This document shows positions 49,101 through 56,572 of a stretch of DNA of 64,000 nt, piece after piece. The translations under genes were made by a program, and so were the position numbers. Each line of letters begins with the position of its first letter. The first letter of the stretch is position 1. The stretch is from Rhineura floridana (lineage: Eukaryota; Chordata; Lepidosauria; Squamata; Rhineuridae): the NCBI RefSeq assembly GCF_030035675.1, contig NC_084485.1, positions 91,842,838 to 91,906,837 of the forward strand, given 5' to 3'. The notes under the pieces are model-generated. The model ran no database searches, was not told the origin of the DNA, and saw only the letters and a program-made list of their open reading frames with translations.

Positions 49101-52100
49101 GCAGTAACGCACTGAAACATTTCTTGTAAATTAATCTAATTACACTTTTTGTGCTTAATATGTTATATTGTTCAAATGAGATCATAAAGACCATAGCCTG
49201 GGGGGGCAAGGAGAAGAGAGAATGATCTGCATAATAGGAGACCAGCTTTTTTTCCCTCACCCTCTACAATATTCTCTTATGACTACATTTCTGTAACTAT
49301 TTACTTTGGTTTCAGCCAGACAATTCTTAGAAGTTATATCAAGCATTTAAAACAAAGTATATTTGTTTTAACTCCACGCCTTGGTCTAAAACTTACCATG
49401 ATATTCTTTTTATGGCGTTTTTCTTTAATATGTTTGTGAGCTCCCTGGATATTTTCAATGTGAACTAAGCAGAGCGTGCATAGGTACTGGCAATTCGAGT
49501 ACTCTGGAGAGCGCTGTGGATAAACCACACATTTAAAATTCAGAAGCCACTTAATTATGTCTGTTTTCTTTTCCGTCATGACAATAATAAAAAAGCTACT
49601 AAGCACCCTAAGCAAAGAGCATAGTGGATGGTGATTGTCTCTACTGATCATATTGGAAAACATGAGGAATTTATTCACACATTATATTTGTAAATAGTTT
49701 AGACTCACATTTTTTCATCTTTCCATAAGGCCACCAATATAGTTCTAGTTGTCAAATGCTGTAAATTATAAAATACCAAGAACCTAGAATTACCTAAATT
49801 CTAACACAAGACTCAGAACCTGCACTCAAATCTGTATCTATTTTGCTCATATTATTCTGAAAAAAATCGGTACAATATTTGGCAGAGTTTGAAGAAGTGG
49901 CACAAGAAAGATTCACAACACTAAGGGGGCAGAAATGTATATGGAAAGGCAAGTATAAGGACTTCTGATCATGAGGAGTTTGATAAAATAGCTGTCCCAA
50001 AGTTCTGCAATAACAAGGCACACTCGGCAAACCAAGACCGAAAATTGCTTGGGCCTCCTCAGCCGCAACTAACATAAGAGAAAAATAAGCACATTCAACC
50101 TAATATCCCCAAAAAGTAAATAATTTTTTAAAAAGCAAATGGGCCCAGAGAAGCAAATGGGCCATGAAGAACATTTATTTTACTGGCCTTCATCAGTGGG
50201 GTTTTTTTTAATTTGTTCTCTTTGCACTGGAAAAGCCTGTGCTTGTTGAGTCCCAGCACGTGTTAAGCTGGTTATGCACACTGGATGCCGGGCACAAGAT
50301 TCAGTTTTTGATGCATCACCCCAAATTGCTCAAAACGGATAGGCATTATCCAATGTTCCTGTTTCACTAGCGCAAGAGACCTGTGCTAGCAGAATAGAAC
50401 TTTCCCTTCCTCTCTTCTGTGCAGTGCCCTCAAAATTAGCTCTGGAGGGTTGGGGGAGCTTCTGGAGAAGTTGTGGGGGAGATGAGAGGAAACAAATGCC
50501 ACTGCAGCAGAGAAACTCCTCTGGCACTGCTCTGGATACAATCCAGATGTTTCCTGGTATGTCCCAAAACCAATTATAGGCATGGAGGCAAATGCACAAA
50601 TGTTGCTTTGTCATGGACTAGGACACAATATAAACAGGTTTTCCATGGCTACTATGCACCCAGAAGACCATGTAATTATACCCCCAACTGAAGGGAAAAG
50701 CATATAATCTGTGTTCACACTGGTTATAAGAATGCAGATCAACAGTATTCTTTCTGACATGTAGGGGGGGAAAAGTACAGAAGGAGTTCTTGACTTCTCT
50801 AGCAACTGTTTCTACTTCATTAGGGAGAGCCATCTCACACTCCAAAATGTAATTAAAATATGAAATTCAATTACCAGTTAATTTCTCATTTTGAACTATG
50901 TCACAAGATGCTGTGTTAAATCAGGGAGGGGGAGGGAGCAAAACCTAAAAAAGAAAACTGAGCAGTCTACTTACTTTTTCCAGGCGGATAATGTAGTCTC
51001 TTTCCAGTCGTTCTTCAGCTTGTTTCAAGCCGAGCTGCTGTTCTGCTATCAACGTTGATTCATCAATTACAGCAGTATTTTCTAAATAATCAACCTCTGA
51101 AATAGTTTCTTTAGCAGGATCAGAATTCTTTATTTTACCTGGTGGAAGAGGGAGCAAAGTTGACGATTATCATGTTTCTCCCAGACTACCTAAAACGTAA
51201 AGTGAGGGAAAATAGGAAATCCTATAGTGTGGGAGAGCCAGTGTAGTGTAGTGGTTAGAGTGTTGGACTATGACCTGAGAGACCAGGGTTCAAATCCCCA
51301 CACAGCCATGAAGCTCACTGGGTGACCTTGGGCCAGTCACTGCCTCTCAGCCTCAGAGGAAGGCAATGGTAAAACCACCTCTGAATACTGCTTACCATGA
51401 AAACCCTATTCATAGGGTCGCCATAAGTGGGAATTAACTTGAAGGCAGTCCATTTCCATTTCCTATAGTGTGGCTATATTCTCTCCTTGATAGTTATGTG
51501 AAACTAAGCACAGAAATGCTCAGAACGGAATTATTTTTAAAAATAATTTGATTCATTTTAAAAGTTTTGGTTGGAGTCATTAAAGAGAATCAAACACTAG
51601 AGAAGTTATACTGAGATAATGCAATGACTTAAGCAATTAGAAAAAGCACTACCTAAAATTATTATTACTATAGTTACAATTCACTAACAGGCAAAAAACC
51701 TTATGGTTTAAGAACGTACCTATAGCCAACAAATATTTCTATCCAACTTTAAAAAGCAGGGAAATTGGGCAGCTATAGTGAATGCACCACAGGAACAGGA
51801 GACCTGACCTCCTCTCTGAGATATTGTACTGCCCTACAAATATGTAAAAAGGCAAACACAATTTGGGTTGGTCTTTCAATCCACTTCCGTTGTAGCTTGG
51901 AAGAATTTGGTAATATGTGCCTCTGAGAATACGGGGACTGGTGGCAACACCTACCATCTCCAAAGATGGAGAATTACATTTTGGTATGTTTGTTGGTGTT
52001 CTTACTTTGCTGCTTTCCTGTGTTACTACTGTTTCTACAGAGAATCTAACCTTGAAAATTAAATTTCTCTCATTATTCATCACAGAAATCTGTGTCAAAT

Positions 52101-55100
52101 TTATTTTTATTAATTTCAAAGCCTTTTTATTGGTCAATGTCATATGATGGTGAAGACAGCCTTTTGTGTTTCAAACTGGAGGCTATGCTCTATTTCTATT
52201 TTTGGGAGCATTAACAGCTGAAACTGAAACTGCAGTTTGATGTAAAATCAGACTGATTACAATATGTTGCTACTTCAGGAATGACTCTAGCTGTTGAAAA
52301 AAGCAAACTTGGCCTGTCCAAGATGCATGTTTTCAGCCTGCTATGCTTAAACTGCTCCACTCAAGGAAAGGTGCCCATGGTCAATTAAAAACATAGAGCA
52401 CATCTAGAATTCTGCTAGAATATATTTCACCTCCCACTGTTTTATCTTGTGCAAACTGGGACACTCCTCATGTCCACTGGAAACTATTCTGCAGAATAGT
52501 CAGTGCCATTATTCCACAATTGTTTTTGGAGGGTTTTTTTAGTGTTGCAAAGTACTGCTGTATGTCACATATTCACAGAAACAGAAGCAAAAGAAAATGA
52601 TTTACTACAGGAAACAACACTAAAATTGCAAAGTAAATCAAACATATTTAAAGTGACTATCTGAACTATATCAACTGTTTTAATATTGTTGCTTCCTCCC
52701 TGCTAAAACAAGATCAGCACAGCATATGACTTGTTTCTGTTATTTAGGCTGATTGCAGGTGTTGCCACCACTCACCAAAACGGAGCAGATGGGAGGGAGG
52801 GAGGGAGGGAGGAGAGGAGGGCAGGATTAATCATTTGCATGCTTATTGAGTTCAATGGGATTTACTCCTGTGCAATCATCCTTAGGATAGTTAAAACTGA
52901 TCATGGGGGAGGGGGAGGAGGGGACAGAGATGGGGAGGGGAGGGGACAGAGATGGGGAGGGGAGGGGACAGAGATGGGGAGGGGAGGGGACAGAGATGGG
53001 GAGGGGAGGGGACAGAGATGGGGAGGGGAGGGGACAGAGATGGGGAGGGGAGGGAAGGGGCAAGAGGGAGGGAACAGGAGGGAGAAGGAGAGGTTTGAAC
53101 ATTTGCATGCTTTTTGAATTCAGTAGGATTTACTCCTGTGCAATCATACTTAGGATAAGTGAAACTGACCTGGGGGAGGAGCAGGGAGAGGAGAAGGGCA
53201 GGAAGGGGAGGAGGAGGGAGGGGAGGGGAGGAAATTGGATGGGTGGGCACTGGGTAGAGGGACCCCCCTTTCCTTTCCAAAAGGAAAACAATGTGAACAG
53301 TATCATTCTTTTCAGGCTTTCCTCCACCTTTTTATTCTACAGCAGGCACATGTAGCCTCCCACCCAAATTTAAACCAAAGCTGTCCCTGGCCACAACCGC
53401 ATCAGACGTTTATTTCACTTTAGACAGTTGCTAGGAGATGCCCTGTCCCCTCACAGAGCTTCAATCAGAGCGGCTGACTGCTAAACCACTCTGGCCACTG
53501 GAGCTCTGTCAGGGGAATAGGAGTCTCCTCTCAACACCTTTCACAAACTACACTTCCCAGGATTCTTTGGGGGAAGCCATGACTGTATCAAGTGAAATAA
53601 AGGTCTGGTGTGGGTGTGGCCCCGATTAGCCAAGTCCAGCAGCTATGTGTCTGGCTTTTAGAACACTGACGGTTCTTACTGAGCATGCCTGGCCTTATCT
53701 TTGAGTTCAATGCTAAATTTCTTAAATTAATTAAAAATCAGCCAAACATTTTTTATCTTTTAAACTGTAGAAGATGAAGGTCAGAGTATGGGGCAAGGTC
53801 AGTAATAGGATTACAGGTACTCTGTGAACATGGCTGATTTTTAATTAATTGCAACAAATTATGAGAACTCTGACAGAAAAGAAGTCCCAAAGGGGTCTGT
53901 TTTTTTTCTCTCTCTTTTTATACTTCAAACTCTCGATTCTCTCTGACTGTTTTGTGTATCGCCATGAAAACCTAAGCAAGCATCTGAGTTCAGGACTATA
54001 AGTTTTGTAAGGTTTTGTTTTGAAACAAGCTTATGGGAAGCATCAGAATAGCATGGGGGTATTTTCAATTTAATATTGTAGAATGTGAAAAATCCTTGCT
54101 GACTATAGTATACATCCATTCTCATGGCTGTATAATATGCGATGTTTTATTTACTTCAGTTGCATATGATATTTAGGACTGGTTAGTACATCACTTTAAG
54201 GGAAGGGCCATAGCTCAGTGGTAAAGCATCGGCTTTGCAGGCAGAAGGTCTCAGGTTTAATCCTCAGATACTCCAGGTAGGGCTGGGAAAGACTTCTCCC
54301 AGAAACCCTGGAGAGTCACTGCTAGTTAGTGTGGGCAATACTGAGCTAGACAGATTCATTTTTTGACTTAGTATAAGAAACTTCCTATGTTTCTAAACCA
54401 TAATTAAACTAAATTACAATTGAAAGTTAAATGCTCAGTGTGCTGGTGCACACTGCTGAAATGGCATGGTGCTTTGCTGTTCCCCCACTCCTGCTGCTGC
54501 TACACTGCTAGGAGCTAAGTCACGGTCTGGTTTAGTTTTATATCCAAACTTGGGCTCATGGTTTGTTTCTCTCCAAACAGACCATGAGCTGTAAGCCAAG
54601 AACAAACCTTGGTTATAACCTGTGGTTTGTTTGGAAAGAAACAAACCACAAGCCCAGGTTGTCAGCTAGCAGCATCATGGCAGCAGCAGGGGAACAGCAA
54701 AGCATCTGCAATTTCAGCAGCATGCACCAGCATGCTGCACATTCATCTTTTACACCATCATAGTTTCTCTATGATTTAAAGTGACATGCAAATGAGGCCT
54801 TAGCGAGCAATATGCAAACTCCTTTCCTCAGCCATACTCACAACAAACTCATGAGACAAGTTACAGTTATTTCCATTTTATACAGGTGAAGAACTTAGGC
54901 TGAGAGACAGTGACTTGTCCTAGATCACTCAGTGAATAATTCCGTTCTCACCCCTTTTTTATTTTGTGTACTGTCTTTTTTTAGATTGTAAGCCTGAGGG
55001 CAGGGACTGTGTTGGCTTTATTGATGTGTAAACCACTCAGGGAGTTTTTCTGGTTGAAAAGTGGGGTATAAATGCTTTAAGTAAATTAAGAGATAATCTT

Positions 55101-56572
55101 CAGTCCAAAAAGTTGAACAAAAAATCCAAACCTAAATAAATAAATAAATAAATGCTATAGCACACTGAGACAGTGGTAACATAAATGTGATCTACACTGA
55201 GTACACATACCAGAACAGGGTGAAAGAATGAACTGTCACATTTTAGACTGCATATAGGAGATACTACATTTGATGAATGCCCCAGTTTTGTTCTTTAAAA
55301 ACTTAGGGGGAAGATTTAGGTCTTTGCCTAATATGCTAGTTTTCTATTTGCATGGAGTTTTAATATAGGTAAACATCGATTCCTTTATTATTTTATGGTT
55401 ACAGACCTGAAAAGAGGAAAACATTTGAAAATGTGGCCCCACACCTGCAATCTGATGTGGTGCTGCCTATTTTTGTCACTTCTTTCTAGAATATGTATAG
55501 GCCTGCATAGAGAAGAAAACAAACTATTTTGGACAACCAACTTCTTCCAAGCACCTGGGTGAGCAGATAGGTTTTTACATTAAGGCTACAATCCAATACA
55601 TGTCTACTCAGAAGTAAGCACCATTGGGTCCAATGGAACTTACTCCCACATACGTGTGTATTGGATTGCAACCTAAGTGAGTAACTCAGCAGTATAGGAG
55701 CACTGCACTTTAGCTAAAAATTAGGTTTATAATAGCTGCTTAGAGAAATTATCATAGCATCTTAAGGAGGTGACTGAGCAAAATGCAAGATAGTATTTTA
55801 TTTCAGGGCTGTAATATTTTCTGCACTTATACCCAGAAAAATAATTCTGTATTTTTAAAAGTTTTGGGGCAAGCACACATTAAAAAACCCACCTTTTCTA
55901 CTGTGTACATAAAATGCACCTGGCAAAAGCTGTTCAAAATGTATTTCAGACTATATTTTATTTTAAAGATAAATATTTTTAAAAAAATAAATAATAAATG
56001 CAGCACTCACAGGAGCCTTCAGGCTTGTGTTCCATGGGTCCCAGATCCAAACCTTGTTTGACTGAGTCACTAGGCCAATTAATATAAATTTTGGATGTAT
56101 CGTCTCCTGGTGGATTTTCTAATTCAGAATTCCCTCTTTGGGCAGTTGGTAAGGTTTTTGTACTGGCACCATTCTCTAAAATGTGGGAGCCTGAAAGGTT
56201 TACATCCATGTGCTGAACTCTTAACTGTTTCAAATTCTCTACTGCTGCTGGTAAGTTTGGTAATCTTTTTGCTTTACTATTACTTTGATCCTGAAGATTT
56301 GATCCCACGTCTTTACATCCAGCAACACAACTATTTGTCTTACATGATTTATTTTCTCCTGACTTTTCAGGGCAAACATCATTTTGCTTATTCTTTTTGC
56401 AGCTGCTCCCACTTGAAGAACTTTTCCCAGTTTCTTTTATAGATTTGTCACTTTTGTTAGTTTTATAATTTTGATTGGTTGCAACTCTGACAGCTTTGCT
56501 TTCTTCACAAACAACATGGGCAGATTTTCTTGTGTCATGATTTCCAGTTTTTGAGCTCCTGCCCTCTTCCAT
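12282..56572 (-). CDS. TUT4: Terminal uridylyltransferase 4 (complete coding frame, 29 coding exons)
   Basis: TUT4 (ZCCHC11) adds uridines to RNA 3' ends: pre-let-7 with LIN28, deadenylated mRNAs and LINE-1 RNA. It acts mainly in the cytoplasm. Coding exons: 56011-56572, 50975-51138, 49397-49513, 47939-48116, 47173-47261, 45807-45858, 45548-45617, 44920-45046, 43470-43589, 42984-43205, 42691-42865, 40464-41191, 36468-36618, 35875-35961, 35130-35233, 34931-34988, 34731-34834, 33883-33972, 32977-33090, 25457-25534, 23488-23665, 23251-23298, 23082-23164, 21614-21729, 20378-20538, 16895-16995, 15440-15956, 13560-13727, 12282-12373. They total 4854 bp, 1617 residues plus stop (human about 1644), and all phases agree. 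Order of parts: a C2H2 finger at about 254-276, an N-terminal nucleotidyltransferase-like module known to be inactive in the family, a CCHC knuckle at 874-887, the catalytic module (D968, D970, D1029), CCHC knuckles at 1254-1267 and 1298-1311, and a Pro/Gln-rich tail. Two introns use GC donors. Confidence 0.95.
12374..13559. other. TUT4 intron between coding exons 28 and 29
   Basis: It contains a decayed hAT-type foldback piece at about 12560-12680 (CCTCCAGATGTTGTTGGATG). I looked here for a second version of the last coding exon and saw none. Confidence 0.45.
14550..14687. mobile_element. hAT-type foldback MITE
   Basis: The element begins CAGGTGTGGGGAA and ends TTTCCCACACCTG, with further inverted similarity inward. 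Flanking 8-mers are CACTAAGT and CAGTAAAT (six of eight the same), in keeping with a decayed hAT 8-bp target duplication. It is a relative of the element at 20127. Confidence 0.65.
16996..19031. other. TUT4 intron sequence, mostly unassigned
   Basis: It holds a GCATG/CA-rich simple repeat at 17821-17852, part of a MITE at about 18400-18510 and a relic of the palindromic MITE at 18735-18815. I see no exon between coding exons 25 and 26. Confidence 0.45.
19032..19797 (-). mobile_element. L2-type LINE 3' fragment
   Basis: The minus strand codes about 187 residues typical of the L2/CR1-clade C-terminus (SRLDYCNALYVGLP, LQLVQNAAARL, HITPVLIDLHWLPV, APTLWNSLPFDLR). This is followed by a 3' UTR and a trinucleotide tail seen on the plus strand as (TAG)n then (TAA)n at 19045-19101. 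It lies in a TUT4 intron, in the same orientation as TUT4, and only the terminal part of the protein is present. Confidence 0.85.
19045..19101 (+). repeat. (TAG)n(TAA)n microsatellite, LINE tail
   Basis: Four TAG-type units are followed by about thirteen TAA units with no interruption. It is the tail of the L2 fragment to its right. Confidence 0.9.
19897..20042. mobile_element. hAT-type foldback MITE (old copy)
   Basis: The ends (CAGGGATGAGGAACCTGTGG against CCACAGGTTCCATAACCCTG) are inverted with a few changes. The interior shares CCAGATGTTGTT and CATAGTCCAACAATATCTGG with the 20127 element. Confidence 0.65.
20127..20264. mobile_element. hAT-type foldback MITE with 53-bp perfect arms
   Basis: The first 53 bp and last 53 bp are exact reverse complements (begins CAGCCTTTCCCAACC, ends GGTTGGGAAAGGCTG), around a 32-bp loop. 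Flanking 8-mers are GCCTACAG and GCCTAGAG, seven of eight identical, as expected for a hAT 8-bp target duplication. It lies 110 bp downstream of TUT4 coding exon 25 in the gene's direction. Confidence 0.85.
20350..20371 (+). repeat. (TG)n / (CA)n microsatellite next to a TUT4 splice donor
   Basis: About ten TG units are seen on the plus strand. In the TUT4 transcript it reads as a CA repeat starting six bases inside the intron after coding exon 25. Confidence 0.9.
20378..21729 (-). CDS. TUT4: TUT4 coding exons 24-25 (two CCHC zinc knuckles)
   Basis: Exon 24 (21614-21729) codes C1254-x2-C1257-x4-H1262-x4-C1267 in CRVCGKIGHYMKDC. Exon 25 (20378-20538) codes a charged Asp/Glu/Arg stretch and then C1298-x2-C1301-x4-H1306-x4-C1311 in CFICGDVGHVRRDC. 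In mammals the second knuckle region contacts the uridine added first and supports oligouridylation. The charged spacer is shorter than in human. The exon 25 donor is GTAAAA and runs straight into a CA repeat. Confidence 0.94.
21921..22323. mobile_element. hAT-family non-autonomous transposon with perfect target duplication
   Basis: The ends are CAGGGCCGGCACCAG and CTGGTGCTGGCCCTG (15-bp inverted repeats with one mismatch). The sequence TTTGTAAT flanks the element at 21913-21920 and 22324-22331, an exact 8-bp target duplication diagnostic of hAT. The 403-bp interior is GC-rich and has no coding capacity. It lies in the TUT4 intron between coding exons 23 and 24. Confidence 0.9.
23082..25534 (-). 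CDS. TUT4: TUT4 coding exons 20-23 (catalytic PAP-associated region)
   Basis: Exons 25457-25534, 23488-23665, 23251-23298 and 23082-23164 code residues of about 1105-1233. They include RMVDGWNAFFFDDTEEL, SLGELWLGLLRFYTEEFDFK, EEYVIS-like FKEYVISIRQK, and NFIMKALINGRKLFG. The match to human TUT4 is close. The upstream intron (25535-32976) holds the 6.6-kb DIRS insertion. Confidence 0.94.
24030..24265 (-). mobile_element. CR1-type LINE fragment split by another LINE tail
   Basis: The outer parts (GGCCCACTGGTCAGACC at the left, TCCAGCATCATGTTCTCATG and GGTGCCTATGGGAAGCCCAC at the right) belong to the same CR1 type as 1010-1240. A LINE 3' tail (GTAAACCGCCCAGAGAGC, ending in AATAATAATAA) sits between them at about 24080-24197, so it inserted later. 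Confidence 0.65.
24532..24647. mobile_element. Probable hAT-type MITE
   Basis: The element begins CAGGGGTTGCCA and ends TTGGCAACCACTG. Flanking 8-mers ATGTAAGC and ATACAGGC agree at five positions. A partial relative lies at about 18400-18510. Confidence 0.5.
26290..26405. repeat. Left inverted terminal repeat of the DIRS element
   Basis: The block pairs as a reverse complement with 32695-32824 over some 117 bp with about six differences. Several differences are built into the element, because both versions recur in the internal complementary region. Confidence 0.88.
26614..26696. repeat. Internal complementary region of the DIRS element
   Basis: The first 56 bp are the exact reverse complement of 26255-26310 (left end). 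The next 32 bp, overlapping by about five bases, match the reverse complement of the right end (32793-32824) exactly. In the DIRS replication model this region templates the joining of the two ends into a circle. Confidence 0.85.
31293..31600 (+). repeat. Six-copy spaced repeat in the DIRS 5' region
   Basis: The core TACACGGCCACAGAGGGGGC followed by AGAATG occurs six times with one to four changes per copy, starting near 31293, 31339, 31384, 31456, 31507 and 31571. Longer flanks (TTCAGGCTTG) repeat between the fourth and fifth copies. Spacing varies between about 45 and 72 bp. It belongs to the untranslated leader of the element. Confidence 0.8.
32310..32525 (+). repeat. Two-copy direct repeat (about 119 bp) in the DIRS leader
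   Basis: Two neighbouring segments share AGCTG, CCGCAAGCTCCCGCCTG, CAGCCG and AACCTGGG words in the same order at about 119-bp spacing. A weaker third copy may lie around 32170-32230. The region is GC-rich against AT-rich surroundings. Confidence 0.65.
32695..32824. repeat. Right inverted terminal repeat of the DIRS element
   Basis: This is the reverse-complement partner of the left repeat. It starts with GAAGGCAAGAATG, whose reverse complement recurs about 65 bp later, so the end can also fold on itself. The outer limit at 32824 is set by the match to the internal complementary region. Confidence 0.88.
32977..36618 (-). CDS. TUT4: TUT4 coding exons 13-19 (CCHC knuckle and catalytic nucleotidyltransferase core)
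   Basis: Exon 13 (36468-36618) codes the first knuckle, C874-x2-C877-x4-H882-x4-C887. Exon 15 (35130-35233) codes the active site: FGSSKNGFG, then D968 and D970 in RDSDLDI. Exon 17 (34731-34834) supplies the third acidic residue, D1029, in LEGDISLYN. Exon 19 (32977-33090) codes RCDIGDASRGSLSSYAYILM, the nucleotide-binding region shared with poly(A) polymerases. All catalytic residues are present, so the enzyme looks active. The introns after exons 17 and 19 begin with GC (GCAAGT), not GT. No nearby GT would keep the frame and the conserved residues. Confidence 0.94.
34267..34382. mobile_element. hAT-type foldback MITE
   Basis: The element begins CAGGGGTGGCCAACC and ends TTTTCCCACACCTG, with internal halves CAACTCCCATCAG and GGGTTGTAGTTCAACAACG partly complementary. 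Flanks CTTTAAGA and GTTTATGA agree at six of eight positions. It lies in the TUT4 intron between coding exons 17 and 18. Confidence 0.65.
37660..37887. mobile_element. Tigger-like (Tc1/mariner, pogo group) MITE
   Basis: The element begins CAGTAGGGCCC and ends GGGCCCTACTG, flanked by TA on each side (37658-37659 and 37888-37889), as for Tc1/mariner elements. The interior near the ends (GCTTATACGGCGGGTTCCG, CATAAAGCGGAACCC) resembles vertebrate Tigger/MER44-type MITEs. It has no coding capacity. Confidence 0.8.
37895..38043 (-). mobile_element. LINE 3' tail fragment (CR1/L2 clade)
   Basis: The block is the reverse complement of the tail type seen at 24080-24197 (GCCCCATAGCCAAAGCTCTC, GGGCCGTTTACAGCAATT) with an A/T-rich decayed remainder. 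Confidence 0.65.
38450..38680 (-). mobile_element. Sauria SINE, minus orientation, with target duplication
   Basis: The body is a tRNA-derived head (ends right, reading AGAGCCAGTGTGGTGTAGTG on the minus strand), a middle CACTGGGTGACCTTGGGCCA and a BovB-type tail (GGTCGCCATAAGTAGAAATC). The direct repeat ACCTTCATAACT flanks it exactly at 38438-38449 and 38681-38692. It lies in the TUT4 intron between coding exons 12 and 13, in the same orientation as TUT4. Confidence 0.88.
40464..41191 (-). CDS. TUT4: TUT4 coding exon 12 (long disordered linker)
   Basis: At 728 bp this is the longest coding exon. It completes the first PAP-associated region (DPFALKRNVARSLNSQ) and then codes a Lys/Ser/Glu-rich linker of about 190 residues with little predicted structure. 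It closes with the conserved YVFDKFILTSGK. The donor GTAAAA is weak but in the expected place. Linker sequence diverges much from human while both ends are well conserved, as expected for a flexible spacer between the two transferase modules. Confidence 0.93.
41818..42184. mobile_element. Foldback DNA element (MITE), 367 bp
   Basis: Terminal inverted repeats of about 30 bp (ATTCATATGTAACACTAAGC at the left and its near reverse complement at the right) enclose a second inverted pair around TTGGCTTAGCTTTATGTCC and CAATTCTAAGCC. Diverged relatives appear at about 54410-54790 and 60100-60430. I could not settle the target duplication. Confidence 0.65.
42691..48116 (-). CDS. TUT4: TUT4 coding exons 4-11 (N-terminal, inactive nucleotidyltransferase and PAP-associated module)
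   Basis: Eight exons code residues of about 282-625. Exon 5 has the fold's G-S pair (RMYGSCLSRF) followed by SDINIDI where active enzymes have a DxD pair. The first acidic residue is not in catalytic spacing, in keeping with the known loss of activity of this module. Exons 8-9 hold the core ALGKLEPVLVPLVLAFRYWA and GGIPSYSFALMVIFFLQQ. Exon 11 holds the PAP-associated stretch SLGQLWLELLKFYT with EEYVISIR. In mammalian TUT4 this module binds LIN28-let-7 and does not transfer uridine. All exon phases agree. Confidence 0.93.
43708..43864 (+). mobile_element. 5S rRNA-derived SINE
   Basis: GAAGCTAAGCAGG, TCTGGTCAGTGCCTGGATAG and GAGGCCCCCTGGAAT follow the 5S rRNA internal promoter and 3' half in order and spacing. 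The LINE-like tail (GAAAGGCAGAATATAAATG) replaces the 5S 3' end, so this is a SINE of the 5S class and not a 5S gene. It is diverged by perhaps a fifth from 5S. Confidence 0.72.
44200..47880. other. TUT4 introns with several short palindromes
   Basis: Palindromic blocks of 75-125 bp lie at about 44210-44285, 45250-45345 (AAAACATTATGCATTTTAAG against its complement) and 47755-47880. Similar blocks lie at 35595-35710 and 57360-57475. Several share CATTAA-C-ATGGGTCTACT-type words, which suggests one MITE family. Confidence 0.45.
46925..47030 (+). mobile_element. LINE 3' tail with (AAC)n
   Basis: GCGGCCCTGGGCTCCTTCAG, AGGGCAGGATATAAATTC and an AACAACAACAAC tail form a common reptile LINE end. 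A similar, older tail lies at 11338-11460 in the likely TUT4 3' UTR. Confidence 0.6.
48330..48838 (+). mobile_element. L2/CR1-clade LINE 3' fragment
   Basis: The plus strand codes pieces of the LINE C-terminus (LPRVPPLREVQRMATQEWAF, SVVAPHLWK), then a T-rich 3' UTR ending in an AATAATAATAAT tail. It is decayed and lies antisense to TUT4 in the intron between coding exons 3 and 4. Confidence 0.7.
49397..51138 (-). CDS. TUT4: TUT4 coding exons 2-3 (acidic linker and C2H2 finger)
   Basis: Exon 2 (50975-51138) carries the conserved DYLENTAVIDES and GLKQAEERLERD segments. Exon 3 (49397-49513) carries C254-x2-C257-x12-H270-x5-H276, a C2H2-type zinc finger. In mammals this finger helps the protein dock on LIN28 and pre-let-7. 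Both exons have standard GT-AG sites and join in phase 0. The introns on both sides hold only repeats and unassigned sequence. Confidence 0.93.
51233..51460 (+). mobile_element. Sauria SINE, plus orientation, with target duplication
   Basis: The tRNA-derived head (GAGAGCCAGTGTAGTGTAGT; B-box-like GGTTCAAATCC) is followed by a core (GTGACCTTGGGCCAGTCAC) and a BovB-type tail (GGGTCGCCATAAGTGGGAAT). The 13-mer TCCTATAGTGTGG flanks it exactly at 51220-51232 and 51461-51473. It sits in the TUT4 intron between coding exons 1 and 2, just upstream of exon 2, antisense to TUT4. Confidence 0.9.
52790..53235 (+). repeat. G/A-rich minisatellite with duplicated blocks
   Basis: A 22-bp unit (GACAGAGATGGGGAGGGGAG plus GG) is repeated about six times at 52923-53054, almost unchanged. 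It is flanked by two copies of a segment of about 55 bp (GATTTACTCCTGTGCAATCA and neighbours) at 52858 and 53127, each preceded by GCATGCTT and followed by purine-rich sequence. The layout suggests a duplication of about 260 bp into which the minisatellite grew. Confidence 0.85.
53389..53621. mobile_element. Foldback DNA element (MITE), 233 bp
   Basis: The left end GGCCACAACCGCATCAGACG and the reverse complement of the right end (GGCCACACCCACACCAGACC) align for about 40 bp. The interior carries CAAACTACACTTCCCAGGAT, common in squamate repeats. Confidence 0.65.
54199..54392 (+). mobile_element. tRNA-derived SINE
   Basis: An A-box (TAGCTCAGTGG) and B-box (GGTTTAATCC) are spaced as in tRNA genes and followed by a SINE body (CTCCAGGTAGGGCTGGGAAA, GGAGAGTCACTGC) ending near TTCCTATGTTTC. 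This is a common squamate SINE type. The tRNA part cannot form a full cloverleaf, and the body continues, so it is not a tRNA gene. Confidence 0.8.
54410..54790. mobile_element. Old foldback element related to the 41818 element
   Basis: The halves carry CATGGTTTGTTTCTCTCC and GGAAAGAAACAAACCAC in inverted order, with GCAGCAGCAGG and CTGCTGCTGC further out. It is diverged, and the ends are not sharply defined. Confidence 0.5.
54850..55095 (+). mobile_element. Old SINE/LINE-like remnant
   Basis: AGGTGAAGAACTTAGGCTGA with GTGACTTGTCCTAGATCACT recalls the MIR/CORE-SINE centre. It is followed by an AGATTGTAAGCCTGAGGGCA tail type known from reptile LINEs. It is decayed, and class assignment is tentative. 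Confidence 0.4.
55582..55676. mobile_element. Palindromic MITE-like element
   Basis: The ends GGCTACAATCCAATAC and GTATTGGATTGCAACC are inverted. The core CTCAGAAGTAAGCACCATTG is shared with the copies at 2737, 59005 and 63117. Confidence 0.65.

Noticed and set aside
49794-50075. Minus-strand open frame of 93 residues preceded by an acceptor-like TTAG
   Set aside because: The peptide has no counterpart in TUT4, and the known exons 2 and 3 join in phase without it.
52731-53355. Open frames of up to 150 residues in all three phases, rich in Gly/Arg or Pro/Ser
   Set aside because: They are by-products of the 22-bp G/A-rich minisatellite, which has no stop codons in most phases.
54199-54275. 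Possible tRNA gene (A-box and B-box present)
   Set aside because: It is followed directly by a SINE body and does not form a complete cloverleaf; it is a tRNA-derived SINE head.
56095-56442. Plus-strand open frame of 115 residues
   Set aside because: It is the antisense shadow of the first TUT4 coding exon.
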